Shown: one piece after another, positions 9,015 through 18,840 of the stretch
Layout: each line of letters opens with the position of its first letter
How positions within the stretch are numbered: position 1 is the first letter of the stretch
The notes under the pieces: model-generated
Database searches by the model: none
What the model saw: the letters and a program-made list of their open reading frames with translations, nothing else
What the model was told of the DNA's origin: nothing
Made by a program: the position numbers and the translations under genes
NCBI GenBank assembly: GCA_903871875.1
Contig: CAIQIR010000058.1
Span: forward strand, 62,001 to 126,000
Reading direction: 5' to 3'
Source: an uncultured Schlesneria sp.
Lineage (GTDB): Bacteria; Planctomycetota; Planctomycetia; Planctomycetales; Planctomycetaceae
Length of the DNA: 64,000 nucleotides

Positions 9015-12000
9015 ATCCCTCCCGGCCATTCATTTTGCGGCCGGTCGCGACAGTACTCTTGATGGTCGCGATTCTTCTCTCTGGACTTGTTGCCTACCGG
9101 CAACTACCTGTCTCGGCCTTGCCCCAGGTGGACTACCCGACAATTCAGGTGGTGACTTTTTATCCTGGAGCAGGTCCCGATGTGATGACCTCGTCAGTCA
9201 CCGCGCCGCTCGAACGACAATTCGGGCAGGTACCTGGATTGACTCAGATGACCTCGTCCAGCTCGGAAGGATGCTCGGTCATCACGCTGCGGTTTGCATT
9301 GGAATTAAATATCGACGTTGCGGCCCAACAGGTCCAGGCCGCGATCAATGTTGCTACGACATTCCTGCCGCGCGATTTGCCGAATCCGCCAATCTATACG
9401 AAAACCAATCCTGCAGACGCCCCGATTTTGACGTTAGCGTTGACCTCGGAAACTCTGCCGCTCTCGAAAGTTGAGGACCTTGCCGACACGCGATTAGCCC
9501 AGAAGATTTCGCAATTGGGCGGGGTTGGCATGGTCAGTATCAGCGGTGGACAGAAACCAGCGATCCGCGTTCAAGCCAATCCGATGGCCTTATCGGCACT
9601 TGGTTTGAATATGGAGGATCTGCGGACGGCGCTGTCACTGGCAAACGTCAATCAAGCCAAAGGCAGCTTCGACGGTACTCGCCAGGCTTATACGATTGGG
9701 GCGAACGATCAACTGTTGACCAGCGAGCAGTATCGCCAGTTGATTGTGGCATACCGCGTGGGAGCACCGGTCAAGCTGGTGGAAGTGGCCGACGTGATCG
9801 ATGGCGTGGAAAATGTGCGCCAGGCCGCCTGGATGAACGCAACTCCTGCCGTCATCCTCAATATTCAGCGACAACCTGGCGCAAACATCATCGAAGTGGT
9901 CGACCGCGTCAAAGCTCTGTTGCCGCAACTGCGTGAATCGCTGCCGGCTTCGGTTTCGGTTTCGATTCTGACAGACCGCACGATCACGATTCGAGCGTCT
10001 GTTGAGGACGTACAATACGAGTTGATGATGACCATCGGTCTGGTGGTTTTCGTAATCTTCGTGTTTCTTCGCAATGTGCCTGCCACCGTCATTCCCAGTG
10101 TCGCGGTACCGCTGTCGCTGGTTGGGACTTTTGGCGTGATGTACCTGTTGGAATACAGCCTGAACAACCTGACCTTGATGGCCCTCACCATTTCGACCGG
10201 CTTCGTCGTCGACGACGCCATTGTGATGGTGGAAAACATCATGCGCTATATTGAAGAAGGTGAATCACCGCTGGAGGCCGCGCTCAAAGGATCGGAACAA
10301 ATCGGGTTTACGATTGTTTCGTTGAGTGTTTCGCTGATTGCCGTATTGATTCCCCTGCTCTTTATGGGAGATATCGTCGGCCGCTTATTCCGCGAGTTCG
10401 CAGTGACGTTAAGCGTGACGATTCTGCTTTCGGCCGTTGTCTCACTAACGTTGACGCCCATGATGTGTGCGAAACTGTTGCGACACAGACCGCCCGAACA
10501 ACACTCGGCTTTGTTCCGTGCGTCCGAGTCAGCGTTCGATGCCGTCATCTGGTTGTACGGCAAGACGCTGACCATCGTCTTGCAACATCAAACGCTGACG
10601 CAATTCGTTTCGGTCATCACGCTGGCAGCGACGATCTATCTTTATTTGATGGTGCCGAAGGGGTTCTTCCCCGTGCAAGACACAGGTGTCATTCTGGGGA
10701 TTTCCGAGGCTCCGCAAGACATCTCGTTCGAGGCGATGGCGGAACGGCAACTCGCACTGAATCGCGCCATTTTGGACGAGCCGGCCGTGGATAGCCTGTC
10801 GAGTTTCATTGGGATCGATGGCACGAACACGACGATGAACAGCGGACGAATTCAGATCAACTTAAAACCGCTCGAAGAGAGAGGCGTCAGCGCGTCCGAA
10901 GTGATTACGCGGTTGCAACCACGGCTAGCGAGCGTCTCGGGAATCACTCTCTTCATGCAGCCGGTCCAAGATTTGACGGTCGAAACGCGTGTCAGTCGCA
11001 CGCAGTACCAGTACAGCCTGGAAGATCCTGATGCGAAAGAGCTGAATGAATGGGCTCCTAAGTTCGTGCGCAAATTGCAATCGTTGCCACAATTGCGCGA
11101 TGTAACCAGTGACCAGCAGAGCGCTGGATTGCGAGCCCATGTCGTGATCGATCGCGATACGGCATCCCGATTGAATATTACGCCGCAAATGATCGATGAC
11201 GCTCTATATGATGCTTTCGGTCAGCGTCAGATTTCGATCATGTTCACGCAGTTGAATCAGTACCGTTTGGTGTTAGAAGTCAAACCCGAGTTCAAGAATG
11301 ACCCGCGCGATTTGAAAGAGATTTATATTCGTCCGCCCGGTGGTGGAATGGTCCCACTGAATAGTTTTACTCGGGTGGAAAATGACACGACGCCCCTTAC
11401 GGTGAACCATCAAGGGCAATTTCCTGTTGTGACAGTGTCGTTCAATCTGGCACCGGGTGTTTCACTGGGTGAAGCCGTCGACGTAATCGCGGCGGCAAGA
11501 AGCGAGCTAAATCTACCACCCAGCATCGTGGCGGGATTTCAGGGTACGGCTGAGGCGTTTCAGGCCTCCCTCAAGAATACTCCCCTGTTGATTCTGGCGG
11601 CGCTGGTAACCGTCTATATCGTGTTGGGAGTGTTGTACGAGAGTTACATTCACCCGATTACCATTCTTTCGACATTGCCATCGGCCGGTGTGGGGGCTCT
11701 TGTCGCCCTGCTGATGTACAACACCGATCTAAGCGTAATCGCTTTGATCGGCATCATTCTGCTGATCGGGATTGTCAAAAAGAATGCCATCATGATGATC
11801 GACTTTGCGTTGGACGCCCAACGGAATCATGGTAAGTCTCCGCATGATGCCATCTATGAAGCCTGTCTGTTACGGTTTCGTCCGATCATGATGACGACGA
11901 TGGCTGCGTTGTTGGGCGCCGTTCCGCTTGCTATGGGGACGGGGGTCGGTTCCGAATTGCGGCGGCCGCTGGGGATCACCATCATTGGCGGATTGATCTT

Positions 12001-12115
12001 CAGCCAAATGTTGACTCTGTACACGACCCCCGTCATTTACCTGTGGTTCGACTGGTTGGCGGGGTTACTGGGATTTGCCACCAAGTCCGGCGTCGTGCCT
12101 GAGGAGGACGCATGA
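9011..12115 (+). CDS. RND multidrug efflux pump subunit (MdtB-like)
   Basis: 1034 residues, the standard length for the hydrophobe/amphiphile efflux-1 (AcrB/MdtB) family of proton-driven inner-membrane pumps. It begins [20 protein letters not shown] (first membrane helix), and the first periplasmic loop has [11 protein letters not shown] and the porter-domain motif [20 protein letters not shown]. The proton-relay Asp pair is present in [16 protein letters not shown], and the relay Lys in [14 protein letters not shown]. Start and stop overlap the neighbouring genes by 4 bases (ATGA), so the three subunits are translationally coupled. A pump with two distinct RND genes after one adaptor matches the MdtABC arrangement, in which the pump is a B2C heterotrimer. 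No outer-membrane TolC-like gene follows. Confidence 0.95.
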   Translation: MNPSRPFILRPVATVLLMVAILLSGLVAYRQLPVSALPQVDYPTIQVVTFYPGAGPDVMTSSVTAPLERQFGQVPGLTQMTSSSSEGCSVITLRFALELNIDVAAQQVQAAINVATTFLPRDLPNPPIYTKTNPADAPILTLALTSETLPLSKVEDLADTRLAQKISQLGGVGMVSISGGQKPAIRVQANPMALSALGLNMEDLRTALSLANVNQAKGSFDGTRQAYTIGANDQLLTSEQYRQLIVAYRVGAPVKLVEVADVIDGVENVRQAAWMNATPAVILNIQRQPGANIIEVVDRVKALLPQLRESLPASVSVSILTDRTITIRASVEDVQYELMMTIGLVVFVIFVFLRNVPATVIPSVAVPLSLVGTFGVMYLLEYSLNNLTLMALTISTGFVVDDAIVMVENIMRYIEEGESPLEAALKGSEQIGFTIVSLSVSLIAVLIPLLFMGDIVGRLFREFAVTLSVTILLSAVVSLTLTPMMCAKLLRHRPPEQHSALFRASESAFDAVIWLYGKTLTIVLQHQTLTQFVSVITLAATIYLYLMVPKGFFPVQDTGVILGISEAPQDISFEAMAERQLALNRAILDEPAVDSLSSFIGIDGTNTTMNSGRIQINLKPLEERGVSASEVITRLQPRLASVSGITLFMQPVQDLTVETRVSRTQYQYSLEDPDAKELNEWAPKFVRKLQSLPQLRDVTSDQQSAGLRAHVVIDRDTASRLNITPQMIDDALYDAFGQRQISIMFTQLNQYRLVLEVKPEFKNDPRDLKEIYIRPPGGGMVPLNSFTRVENDTTPLTVNHQGQFPVVTVSFNLAPGVSLGEAVDVIAAARSELNLPPSIVAGFQGTAEAFQASLKNTPLLILAALVTVYIVLGVLYESYIHPITILSTLPSAGVGALVALLMYNTDLSVIALIGIILLIGIVKKNAIMMIDFALDAQRNHGKSPHDAIYEACLLRFRPIMMTTMAALLGAVPLAMGTGVGSELRRPLGITIIGGLIFSQMLTLYTTPVIYLWFDWLAGLLGFATKSGVVPEEDA

Positions 12116-15100
12116 GCCTCTCGTCTCCTTTCGTCCATCGGCCGGTCGGGACCACATTGTTGACTGTGGCGGTTACTTTGGCGGGAGCAATTGGCTACTT
12201 GCTGTTGCCCGTTTCGCCATTGCCGCAGGTCGATTTTCCGTCAATCAGCGTGACGGCCAATCTTCCGGGGGCCAGCCCCGAAACCATGGCCTCGGCTGTC
12301 GCGACACCCCTGGAGCGACAATTTGGACGAATCGCCGGGATCTCAGAAATGACGTCGGCCAGTTCGTTGGGCTCGACGTCGATCACGATGCAATTTGATC
12401 TCGACCGCGACATCAACGCCGCCGCGCGCGATGTTCAGGCGGCGATCAATGCCGCCCGCGGCCAATTGCCGACCAATCTGCCCAATAATCCGTCGTACAA
12501 GAAGGTCAATCCCGCCGATTCGCCGATTATGATTCTGGCGTTGACCTCCGACACATACACGATGCCGCAGATGTACGATTCGGCTTCGACTATCCTTCAA
12601 CAACGGCTTTCGCAGGTTCCCGGCGTCGGACAGGTGACAGTTGGCGGCGGCTCACCGCCGGCAGTTCGCGTCGATACGAATCCCACGGTCTTGAACCATT
12701 TTGGATTGGGGCTGGAAGATGTTCGGTTGGCCCTCAGTGCCGCTAACGCGAATCGTCCAAAGGGTCAGATTTCCGACGGTGAGCGCAGTTGGTCGATTAC
12801 TTCCACCGACCAATTGATGACGGCCACAGAATACGAACCCTTGATGGTCGTTTACCGCAATGGAGCCCCGGTTCGCTTGCGAGACGTGGCGACGGTCACG
12901 GACTCGGTCGAAGATGTCCGGGCTTATGGGATGAATCTGGACAAACCCGACGACAAGCCGGTTGGCAAGCCTGCGATCACGATCATTGTCTACCGACAAC
13001 CAGGTGCGAATATCATCGCCACAGTGGACCGTATTGTGGCGTTGCTGCCTCAACTCGAAGCCCAGATTCCGGCGGATATGAATTTGTCCGTCGCCATGGA
13101 TCGAACAGGGACGATTCGTGCGTCGCTACATGATGTGCAGTTCACATTGCTCATCTCGATCGCTCTCGTGATCCTGGTGGTTTTTCTGTTTTTGCGAGAC
13201 GTTCGAGCCACACTCATTCCCACCGTCGCTGTTCCGGTTTCTTTGATCGGAACGTTTGGCGTGATGTACTTGGCCGGTTACAGCCTCGACAATCTTTCGC
13301 TGATGGCATTAACGATTGCCACCGGTTTCGTCGTCGATGATGCCATTGTCGTTATCGAGAACATTTCGCGACATCTCGAAGAGGGCCTGTCGCCAATGTC
13401 GGCTGCCCTGCTGGGGGCGAAAGAGATCGGCTTTACTGTCTTGTCGATCAGCGTGTCACTAGTCGCTGTCTTTATTCCGATTCTGCTGATGAACGGGATC
13501 GTCGGCCGGTTGTTTCGCGAATTCGCCGTGACACTGTCTGTGGCAATAGCGGTCTCGCTGGTTGTTTCGTTAACCACAACACCGATGATGTGCGCGATCT
13601 TACTCAAATCCAAAAAGGATCAGCACCGAGGTAGGCTTTATCAGTTCAGTGAACGGATATTTGATGGGATTCTGGGTTTCTATGAGCGGACGTTGATGTG
13701 GGTTCTGCGACACCAGCGTGCCACGATGATCGTGACTCTGTCGACAATTGGCTTCACTGTCTATCTCTATGTTGTCGTTCCCAAGGGCTTTTTTCCGCAA
13801 CAGGATACCGGCCGACTGTCAGGCAGTTTAATGGCCGATCAGGATATTTCCTTTCAATCGATGTCTCGTTTGCTACGACAATTTGCGTCCGCTGTGGGTG
13901 AGGATCCTGCGGTGGCCGGCTTGATCGCGTTTACCGGAGGACAGAATAGTGGCGCTTCGAATTCGGCTCGTATGTTCATTACGCTGAGACCATTAAGCGT
14001 GCGAAAAAAGAATGCCGACGCGGTCATTGCGAGAATTCGTAAGGAGGCCGCACGAATTCCTGGTGCCACGCTGATTCTTCAACCCGTACAAGACCTGAGA
14101 ATTGGCGGACGATCCAGCAGCGCCCAATACCAGTACACGCTTAAGGGTGACAGTCTGGAAGAACTTAGCCACTGGAGTAACAAGCTGTTGCGTGAGATGC
14201 GAAAGATTCCGGGATTGGCCGACGTTAACACCGATCAACAGAACAAGGGATTACAGACCAAGCTGAATGTCGATCGCGATACGGCCTCGCGGTTGGGGAT
14301 CAGCATGTCGACAATCGACAATACGCTCTATGACGCGTTCGGACAGCGGCAGGTCTCGACGATTTACAAGTCGCTGAATCAGTATCACGTTGTCATGCAA
14401 GTCGAATCGGAATTCTCGCAAAATCCCGATTCGCTACGGCACATCTTTGTGCGAGGGCTGCTCGACGCGCAAATTCCTCTCAATACCTTGTATCGGCAGA
14501 CATCGACCAATTCCGCATTGGCCGCCAACCACTCGGGACAATTTCCGTCTGTCACGATCTCCTTCAATCTCACGCTAGGTACGGCACTGGGCGACGTCGT
14601 CCCCAAGATCGAACAGGTCGCCAACGACATCGGAATCCCGGAAAACATTCAGGGGCGATTCCAGGGAACGGCGCAAGCGTTTCAAGATTCGTTACGAAAC
14701 CAGCCTCTGTTGATTCTCGCGGCACTTGTCACCGTCTATATCGTGCTGGGTGTTCTTTACGAGAGTTACATCCATCCGATTACGATTCTTTCCACATTAC
14801 CTTCGGCGGGGGTCGGCGCTTTGCTGGCGTTGTTGCTGTGCCGCATTGAGCTGAATGTGATGGCCTTGATCGGGATTCTGTTGCTGATTGGCATCGTCAA
14901 AAAGAACGCGATCATGATGATCGACTTTGCTTTGGAAGCCGAACGCAATCATGGCAAGTCGCCTGAAGAGGCGATTTTCGAAGCCTGCATCCTCAGGTTT
15001 CGTCCCATCACGATGACGACGATGGCCGCTTTGCTGGGTGGTTTGCCGCTGGCACTCGGCACGGGTGACGGTGCAGAATTGCGTCGGCCGTTGGGAATTG

Positions 15101-15291
15101 CCATCGTGGGTGGTCTGATCTTCAGTCAGATGCTCACACTTTATACGACGCCGGTTGTGTACTTGTATCTCGACCGACTTTGTCTATGGTGTGAGCGGTT
15201 GCGGTTTGGCCATCATCGTTCGGCTATGGCGGAGCACCATGCGACGGCCGAGTCACGACAAATCAAAAGCATGCATCGAAGCCAACACTGA
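12112..15291 (+). CDS. RND multidrug efflux pump subunit (MdtC-like)
   Basis: 1059 residues, paralogous to the preceding pump along its whole length ([47 protein letters not shown]). It has the same family architecture of twelve membrane helices and two large periplasmic loops. It probably forms a heterotrimer with the MdtB-like subunit. The C-terminal tail after the last helix (about 35 residues) is His/Arg-rich and longer than in its partner. In E. coli MdtBC, mainly the MdtB protomers carry proton flow and MdtC binds drug; which role each copy has here cannot be read off. There is no terminator-like hairpin in the 47 bases before the Uma2-like gene. Confidence 0.95.
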   Translation: MSLSSPFVHRPVGTTLLTVAVTLAGAIGYLLLPVSPLPQVDFPSISVTANLPGASPETMASAVATPLERQFGRIAGISEMTSASSLGSTSITMQFDLDRDINAAARDVQAAINAARGQLPTNLPNNPSYKKVNPADSPIMILALTSDTYTMPQMYDSASTILQQRLSQVPGVGQVTVGGGSPPAVRVDTNPTVLNHFGLGLEDVRLALSAANANRPKGQISDGERSWSITSTDQLMTATEYEPLMVVYRNGAPVRLRDVATVTDSVEDVRAYGMNLDKPDDKPVGKPAITIIVYRQPGANIIATVDRIVALLPQLEAQIPADMNLSVAMDRTGTIRASLHDVQFTLLISIALVILVVFLFLRDVRATLIPTVAVPVSLIGTFGVMYLAGYSLDNLSLMALTIATGFVVDDAIVVIENISRHLEEGLSPMSAALLGAKEIGFTVLSISVSLVAVFIPILLMNGIVGRLFREFAVTLSVAIAVSLVVSLTTTPMMCAILLKSKKDQHRGRLYQFSERIFDGILGFYERTLMWVLRHQRATMIVTLSTIGFTVYLYVVVPKGFFPQQDTGRLSGSLMADQDISFQSMSRLLRQFASAVGEDPAVAGLIAFTGGQNSGASNSARMFITLRPLSVRKKNADAVIARIRKEAARIPGATLILQPVQDLRIGGRSSSAQYQYTLKGDSLEELSHWSNKLLREMRKIPGLADVNTDQQNKGLQTKLNVDRDTASRLGISMSTIDNTLYDAFGQRQVSTIYKSLNQYHVVMQVESEFSQNPDSLRHIFVRGLLDAQIPLNTLYRQTSTNSALAANHSGQFPSVTISFNLTLGTALGDVVPKIEQVANDIGIPENIQGRFQGTAQAFQDSLRNQPLLILAALVTVYIVLGVLYESYIHPITILSTLPSAGVGALLALLLCRIELNVMALIGILLLIGIVKKNAIMMIDFALEAERNHGKSPEEAIFEACILRFRPITMTTMAALLGGLPLALGTGDGAELRRPLGIAIVGGLIFSQMLTLYTTPVVYLYLDRLCLWCERLRFGHHRSAMAEHHATAESRQIKSMHRSQH

Positions 15292-15338
15292 TTGGACGCT
15301 GGGTCTGATCGGGTGTGGCGAGTTCTACGAGATAAACT

Positions 15339-15941
15339 ATGGGCCTCTCGACTTCGACCGATCGGATGACGTTGGATCAGTTTGAAGAAAAGCTGATGGA
15401 CGGTGATCGCTGGGTGGAATTAGTCGAAGGTCGTTTTGTGCGGTTGAGCCCTCCTGACGATTTGCACGGCGATGTCGTGCGGAATTTGTCACGGTCGCTG
15501 GCAGCGTTCCTCAAGAAGTCGACCGATACCTATGCCTGTTTTGAATTGCCGCTGATTGTCCGGCGCGAACCGCCGATCGTACGATGTCCGGCAATCTCCT
15601 GTTTTCGCTTTCAGTTGCAGGGCCGATTTGGCGAAACCGACAAGTTGTTCACGGACACCTGTCCATCGCTGGTCATCGAAATTGCCTCAACAAACGAACG
15701 GCGCGACGCGATGGCGGAGCGCGTGCGAGCATACCTTGAATGGGGCGTCAGCGGTGTCTGGGTGGTCGATCCTACCACGCGACATGTCCACCAGTTTCAC
15801 GGACAAAGCACGGGGCAGATGTTGAAGGAACCACAAGTTCTCTTGGGGCACCCCGTGCTACCGGGCTTCGCGATCCCTGTCTCCGAGTTGTTTCGTCTGC
15901 CGGATTGGATGAAGGCGAAGGCTGACCCTGAAGACGACTAA
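15339..15941 (+). CDS. Uma2-family restriction-endonuclease-like protein, active site degenerate
   Basis: 200 residues. The family fold is clear: an N-terminal MTLDQFEEKLMDGDRWVELVEG with the conserved Glu, then PSLVIEIASTNERRDAMAER and VRAYLEWGVSGVWVVDP. Uma2 (formerly DUF820) proteins are PD-(D/E)XK nuclease-fold proteins that occur in many copies in cyanobacteria and planctomycetes; their function is unproven. The usual PDV motif Asp appears replaced (VRCPAISCF), although the Glu of VIEIAS is kept and the expected downstream Lys is Arg or absent. Catalysis is therefore doubtful. It follows the RND operon by 47 bases on the same strand and overlaps the convergent adenosyltransferase gene by 4 bases. 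Confidence 0.85.
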   Translation: MGLSTSTDRMTLDQFEEKLMDGDRWVELVEGRFVRLSPPDDLHGDVVRNLSRSLAAFLKKSTDTYACFELPLIVRREPPIVRCPAISCFRFQLQGRFGETDKLFTDTCPSLVIEIASTNERRDAMAERVRAYLEWGVSGVWVVDPTTRHVHQFHGQSTGQMLKEPQVLLGHPVLPGFAIPVSELFRLPDWMKAKADPEDD

Positions 15942-16540
15942 GGCGACGAGTTCGGTTCCGACGATGGGCCTTTTCGATTCGCGCCCGGTACCCAAAGGAC
16001 ATCCCCTCGACCATCGTCGTTGGCGCACCGCGCCAACACGAACAGTAAATCGGATAGTCGATTCAAATAGATGACGATCTGCGGATTGATGTTCTCGATG
16101 GCAGCCAAGCGGAGAACTTCGATTTCAGTCCGTCGACACACCGTCCTGGCGACGTGCAATTGTGCGGCTGGGATTGATCCGCCGGGAAGAATGAAACTCG
16201 CTAAGGGTTTCAGTCGCTCATTGGCGGCATCAATCCAATGTTCGAGTTGCGTGACTTGATCGGCCGTAACGCGAAGCGGAACGTAAGCTGGGGGCTCGTG
16301 AGATTCTGGCACGCAAAGATCTGCTCCGACATCAAACAGGTCGTTCTGAATTCGCATCAGAAGGTCGGAAAGCAGGGGAGATTTTTCCACGGAAAGAACA
16401 GATCCCAAGACGGAATTCAGTTCGTCGACGGTGCCATAAGCGACAATTCGTAGGTCGGTTTTGGGAACTCGCCGACCATCTCCCAGGGACGTTTCGCCAG
16501 AATCACCGGTTTTGGTGTAAATGCGGTTCAGATAGACCAT
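15938..16540 (-). CDS. ATP:cob(I)alamin adenosyltransferase, PduO type
   Basis: Transfers the adenosyl group of ATP to cob(I)alamin to make coenzyme B12. 200 residues, typical of the PduO/MMAB family. The N-terminal ATP-binding motif IYTKTGDSGETSLGDGRRV (residues 7-25) is followed by YGTVDELNSVLG, the helical-bundle motif RTVCRRTE, and YLNRLSDLLFVLAR near the C-terminus; all are family signatures. It lies 39 bases downstream of the cyanophycinase-like gene on the same strand and may be co-transcribed with it. No B12-dependent mutase or cobalamin biosynthesis gene is in the window, so the consuming enzyme is elsewhere. Confidence 0.95.
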   Translation of the reverse strand: MVYLNRIYTKTGDSGETSLGDGRRVPKTDLRIVAYGTVDELNSVLGSVLSVEKSPLLSDLLMRIQNDLFDVGADLCVPESHEPPAYVPLRVTADQVTQLEHWIDAANERLKPLASFILPGGSIPAAQLHVARTVCRRTEIEVLRLAAIENINPQIVIYLNRLSDLLFVLARCANDDGRGDVLWVPGANRKGPSSEPNSSP

Positions 16541-16579
16541 GCTAGCTCGTCGCCAATCAGTATCAGTTGAATAAGAACG

Positions 16580-17926
16580 TTATTCCTCTCGATCGTACAG
16601 CGGTCCCGCGACACGAATGGGACGAATATCGAGTCGGATGTTGATGACGGTGTAGTCGTCCCCGCCATACAATTCGGTGTACCAGGCGAGGCTTTCTTCG
16701 TCGCGTGTGAATTTGAATTCAAAGCCATCGACTGATTGCTTCTTCGCGGCGTGGCCGTCGAAGGCCAGTCCCGTGGCAACGGGGCTGACACTTTCCATCA
16801 GCGTCCCCATCAGGTCGATGACTGTGGTGTTACTCAGGATGTCATTCACGAATAAAGGTCGCCGCAAAACCGGATGATAATCGGGTGACTTGGGATCGAG
16901 TTTCTCGTCATCCAGTTTCTCTTGAGCGGGTGTCACTTCGAGAGTCTTCAAGTCGAATCGATCCCCGCGGTCAAGGTACGTCAATCGAGCGTTTTTGATA
17001 TTAAACCGACCCAATGAGGGATCGTGTGTGGCTCGTGACAGATCCATGACCAGGGCACCTTTGTGACCGATTACTCGGACGTCCTTGCCGTTGGTGACGA
17101 TGATGGCCGAATTTTCGTCGACCCCAATTCCGAACTTGAACCCCTGGTTTTGCATGGCCACCAAAGTCCGCGCGAAACGGCCTCGAACGAACAAATGCTG
17201 ATCAACGAACCACTCCGTATCAATAAAACCCAATCCACGATCGATTTCTTTTCCCCAGCGGACGCCTTTCAGCATCGTATCGAGCACCGATTCTGCATCG
17301 CGATACATGACGCGACTCATTACGGCCGCTCCGGCGCTGGTTCCGGCGATAACACCGCCCTTATGGTAGATTTCCCACATCGCGTCGAGCATCGGTGTTT
17401 GTTGTCCGTCCGCGGTGAACAAGGCCTTCACGATTTTGTCCTGTTCACCACCAACCAGAAATACTCCAGTGGCTTCGCGAACTTGGGCCACCAGATCGGG
17501 ATCCGCGACGGCTTCTTCGGGGTGTTTGAACCGCTTTTCGCTCCAGGCAACAGGCACGATGAACGCGTCGGCTCCCGACTTGTTCAATGCCGAGATCACC
17601 CACCCGCCTTTTTTCACGGGATCCCCGCTGGCGGTCGGAAAAACTGCGATGCGAGAACCGGGGCCGCCGGCGAGTTCGACAATCTCATCCCAATACTCGC
17701 GATGATTGAATCGTTCGGAACCACCCAGGATCACGAGCGATCCGCGGATGCGTGATGATTCGGGCGCGACGTCCTCTGCCAATCCCAATCGTGGTCCAAC
17801 GAAGCACCCTAGCCAGGCCAAAAGCAAAAATCGCCAGATGCGGCCGTCGGTTTTGGCGCGCGTCGCATCGGCGGAAATTATCGACGACCGAATGATTCTG
17901 AAACTCCTGAGACAACGGCGGTTCAT
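16580..17926 (-). CDS. Cyanophycinase-like peptidase (family S51)
   Basis: 448 residues. An N-terminal hydrophobic segment (FLLLAWLGCFVGPRLGLA, about 33-50) suggests export. The catalytic domain follows: LVILGGSERF, then VFLVGGEQDKI, the nucleophile elbow GTSAGA (Ser near 197), DQHLFVRGRFARTL and GIGVDENSAI. These are hallmarks of S51 serine peptidases such as cyanophycinase, which hydrolyses multi-L-arginyl-poly-L-aspartate, and aspartyl dipeptidase PepE. About 130 extra C-terminal residues are not part of the core domain. No cyanophycin synthetase is in the window, and secreted planctomycete members may scavenge external polymers. The substrate is inference. Confidence 0.87.
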   Translation of the reverse strand: MNRRCLRSFRIIRSSIISADATRAKTDGRIWRFLLLAWLGCFVGPRLGLAEDVAPESSRIRGSLVILGGSERFNHREYWDEIVELAGGPGSRIAVFPTASGDPVKKGGWVISALNKSGADAFIVPVAWSEKRFKHPEEAVADPDLVAQVREATGVFLVGGEQDKIVKALFTADGQQTPMLDAMWEIYHKGGVIAGTSAGAAVMSRVMYRDAESVLDTMLKGVRWGKEIDRGLGFIDTEWFVDQHLFVRGRFARTLVAMQNQGFKFGIGVDENSAIIVTNGKDVRVIGHKGALVMDLSRATHDPSLGRFNIKNARLTYLDRGDRFDLKTLEVTPAQEKLDDEKLDPKSPDYHPVLRRPLFVNDILSNTTVIDLMGTLMESVSPVATGLAFDGHAAKKQSVDGFEFKFTRDEESLAWYTELYGGDDYTVINIRLDIRPIRVAGPLYDREE

Positions 17927-18266
17927 GACTGGCTACATCCGTGTGAGCCGCGACAGAGATTCCGCCCGAACAATTTTGAGGATAGCAAAATCGCGGTTGT
18001 CATATCGGTACTCCTCCATCGAACCGGAATTATACGCGAAGCCGGAAGAAATCGACCACACCGGATCGAGTGTATTGCCAATGGTTTCCGCCTTTGACTT
18101 TGTGTGTCATCACGGAAATACTTGGCCACGAACTGGAAAATCGACTTCGACTTTCCTTCAGGTTTGGTCAAAAAACGACGCCAATTCTTACTGGGAACTT
18201 GAACAACCCTTCGGCGAGCCGATTTGTTATGGCCACCAGATCCACAATCCAACGAGACCGTTGCTG
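17927..18266. other. Divergent gap cyanophycinase-like / DUF309
   Basis: About 340 bases between divergent genes. The DUF309 reading frame stays open through it and even into the cyanophycinase gene, but that part has no family similarity. TTGACT at 18095 with an AT-rich stretch about 18 bases later is a weak promoter candidate for the DUF309 gene. Nothing else is seen. Confidence 0.4.
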
Positions 18267-18806
18267 ATGCTATCGGATCGCTATGTTCCCGAGATGCCGT
18301 TTCCTGCTTATGCATTTGTCCCAGGACAACATCCGCATCCATCGACAGATGTCCAAGGGCACCACTTTGGTCAATCGCCGGCGGTCCCTACGTTGCTGGA
18401 TCCCGACAATCCAATAACATCGCGAGAATTTCTGTTTGCCATTGATCTCTTCAATGCGGGTTTCTATTGGGAAGCTCACGAAACGTGGGAGGGGTTGTGG
18501 ATTGGGGCGGGGCGAAAAGGGACACTCGCCAATTTCCTTAAAGGGCTGATTAAGCTGGCCGCGGCTGGCGTGAAGTCACGTGAAGGGCAGCCGATCGGTG
18601 TCCAACGGCATGCCAGACGTGCGGAAGAACTTTTTCGATCTGTTTCAGCCGTCCAACTACCTCAGCAAATGAGTTTCGCCGGATTGGTGATCGATGATCT
18701 GATTCAAATTGCGGCGGCATTGGCCGTTCAACCGGTGGTTGATGTCACGAAGACGATCACCGGCCGGGTCGTCTTGCCGTGTCGATTGACGCTTGTCGAT
18801 GGTTGA
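18267..18806 (+). CDS. DUF309 domain protein
   Basis: About 179 residues from ATG at 18267. The N-terminal part PAYAFVPGQHPHPSTDVQGH is typical of planctomycete members. The DUF309 core follows: LFNAGFYWEAHETWEGLW and FLKGLIKLAAAGVKSREG, then a basic helix RHARRAEELF. DUF309 proteins are small helical proteins with a conserved HE.WE motif reminiscent of a metal site; their function is unknown. The frame is open to 17706, but that stretch is antisense to a confident gene and lacks similarity, so the shorter start was preferred. ATG at 18081 is an alternative. It converges with the WD40 gene. Confidence 0.8.
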   Translation: MLSDRYVPEMPFPAYAFVPGQHPHPSTDVQGHHFGQSPAVPTLLDPDNPITSREFLFAIDLFNAGFYWEAHETWEGLWIGAGRKGTLANFLKGLIKLAAAGVKSREGQPIGVQRHARRAEELFRSVSAVQLPQQMSFAGLVIDDLIQIAAALAVQPVVDVTKTITGRVVLPCRLTLVDG

Positions 18807-18819
18807 GGAATTCCCTCGC

Positions 18820-18840
18820 AACCGCAATTCGATTGCGGTT
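18820..18840. terminator. Hairpin between convergent genes
   Basis: AACCGCAAT-TCG-ATTGCGGTT is a perfect 9-base stem with a 3-base loop. It begins 14 bases after the DUF309 stop and touches the stop codon of the WD40 gene. Neither strand has a T-run after it, so it may act as an mRNA 3' end or a weak bidirectional terminator. Confidence 0.45.

Noticed and set aside
17706-18266. Upstream extension of the DUF309 gene
   Set aside because: It overlaps the confident cyanophycinase-like gene on the other strand and lacks family similarity; ATG 18267 directly precedes the conserved part.
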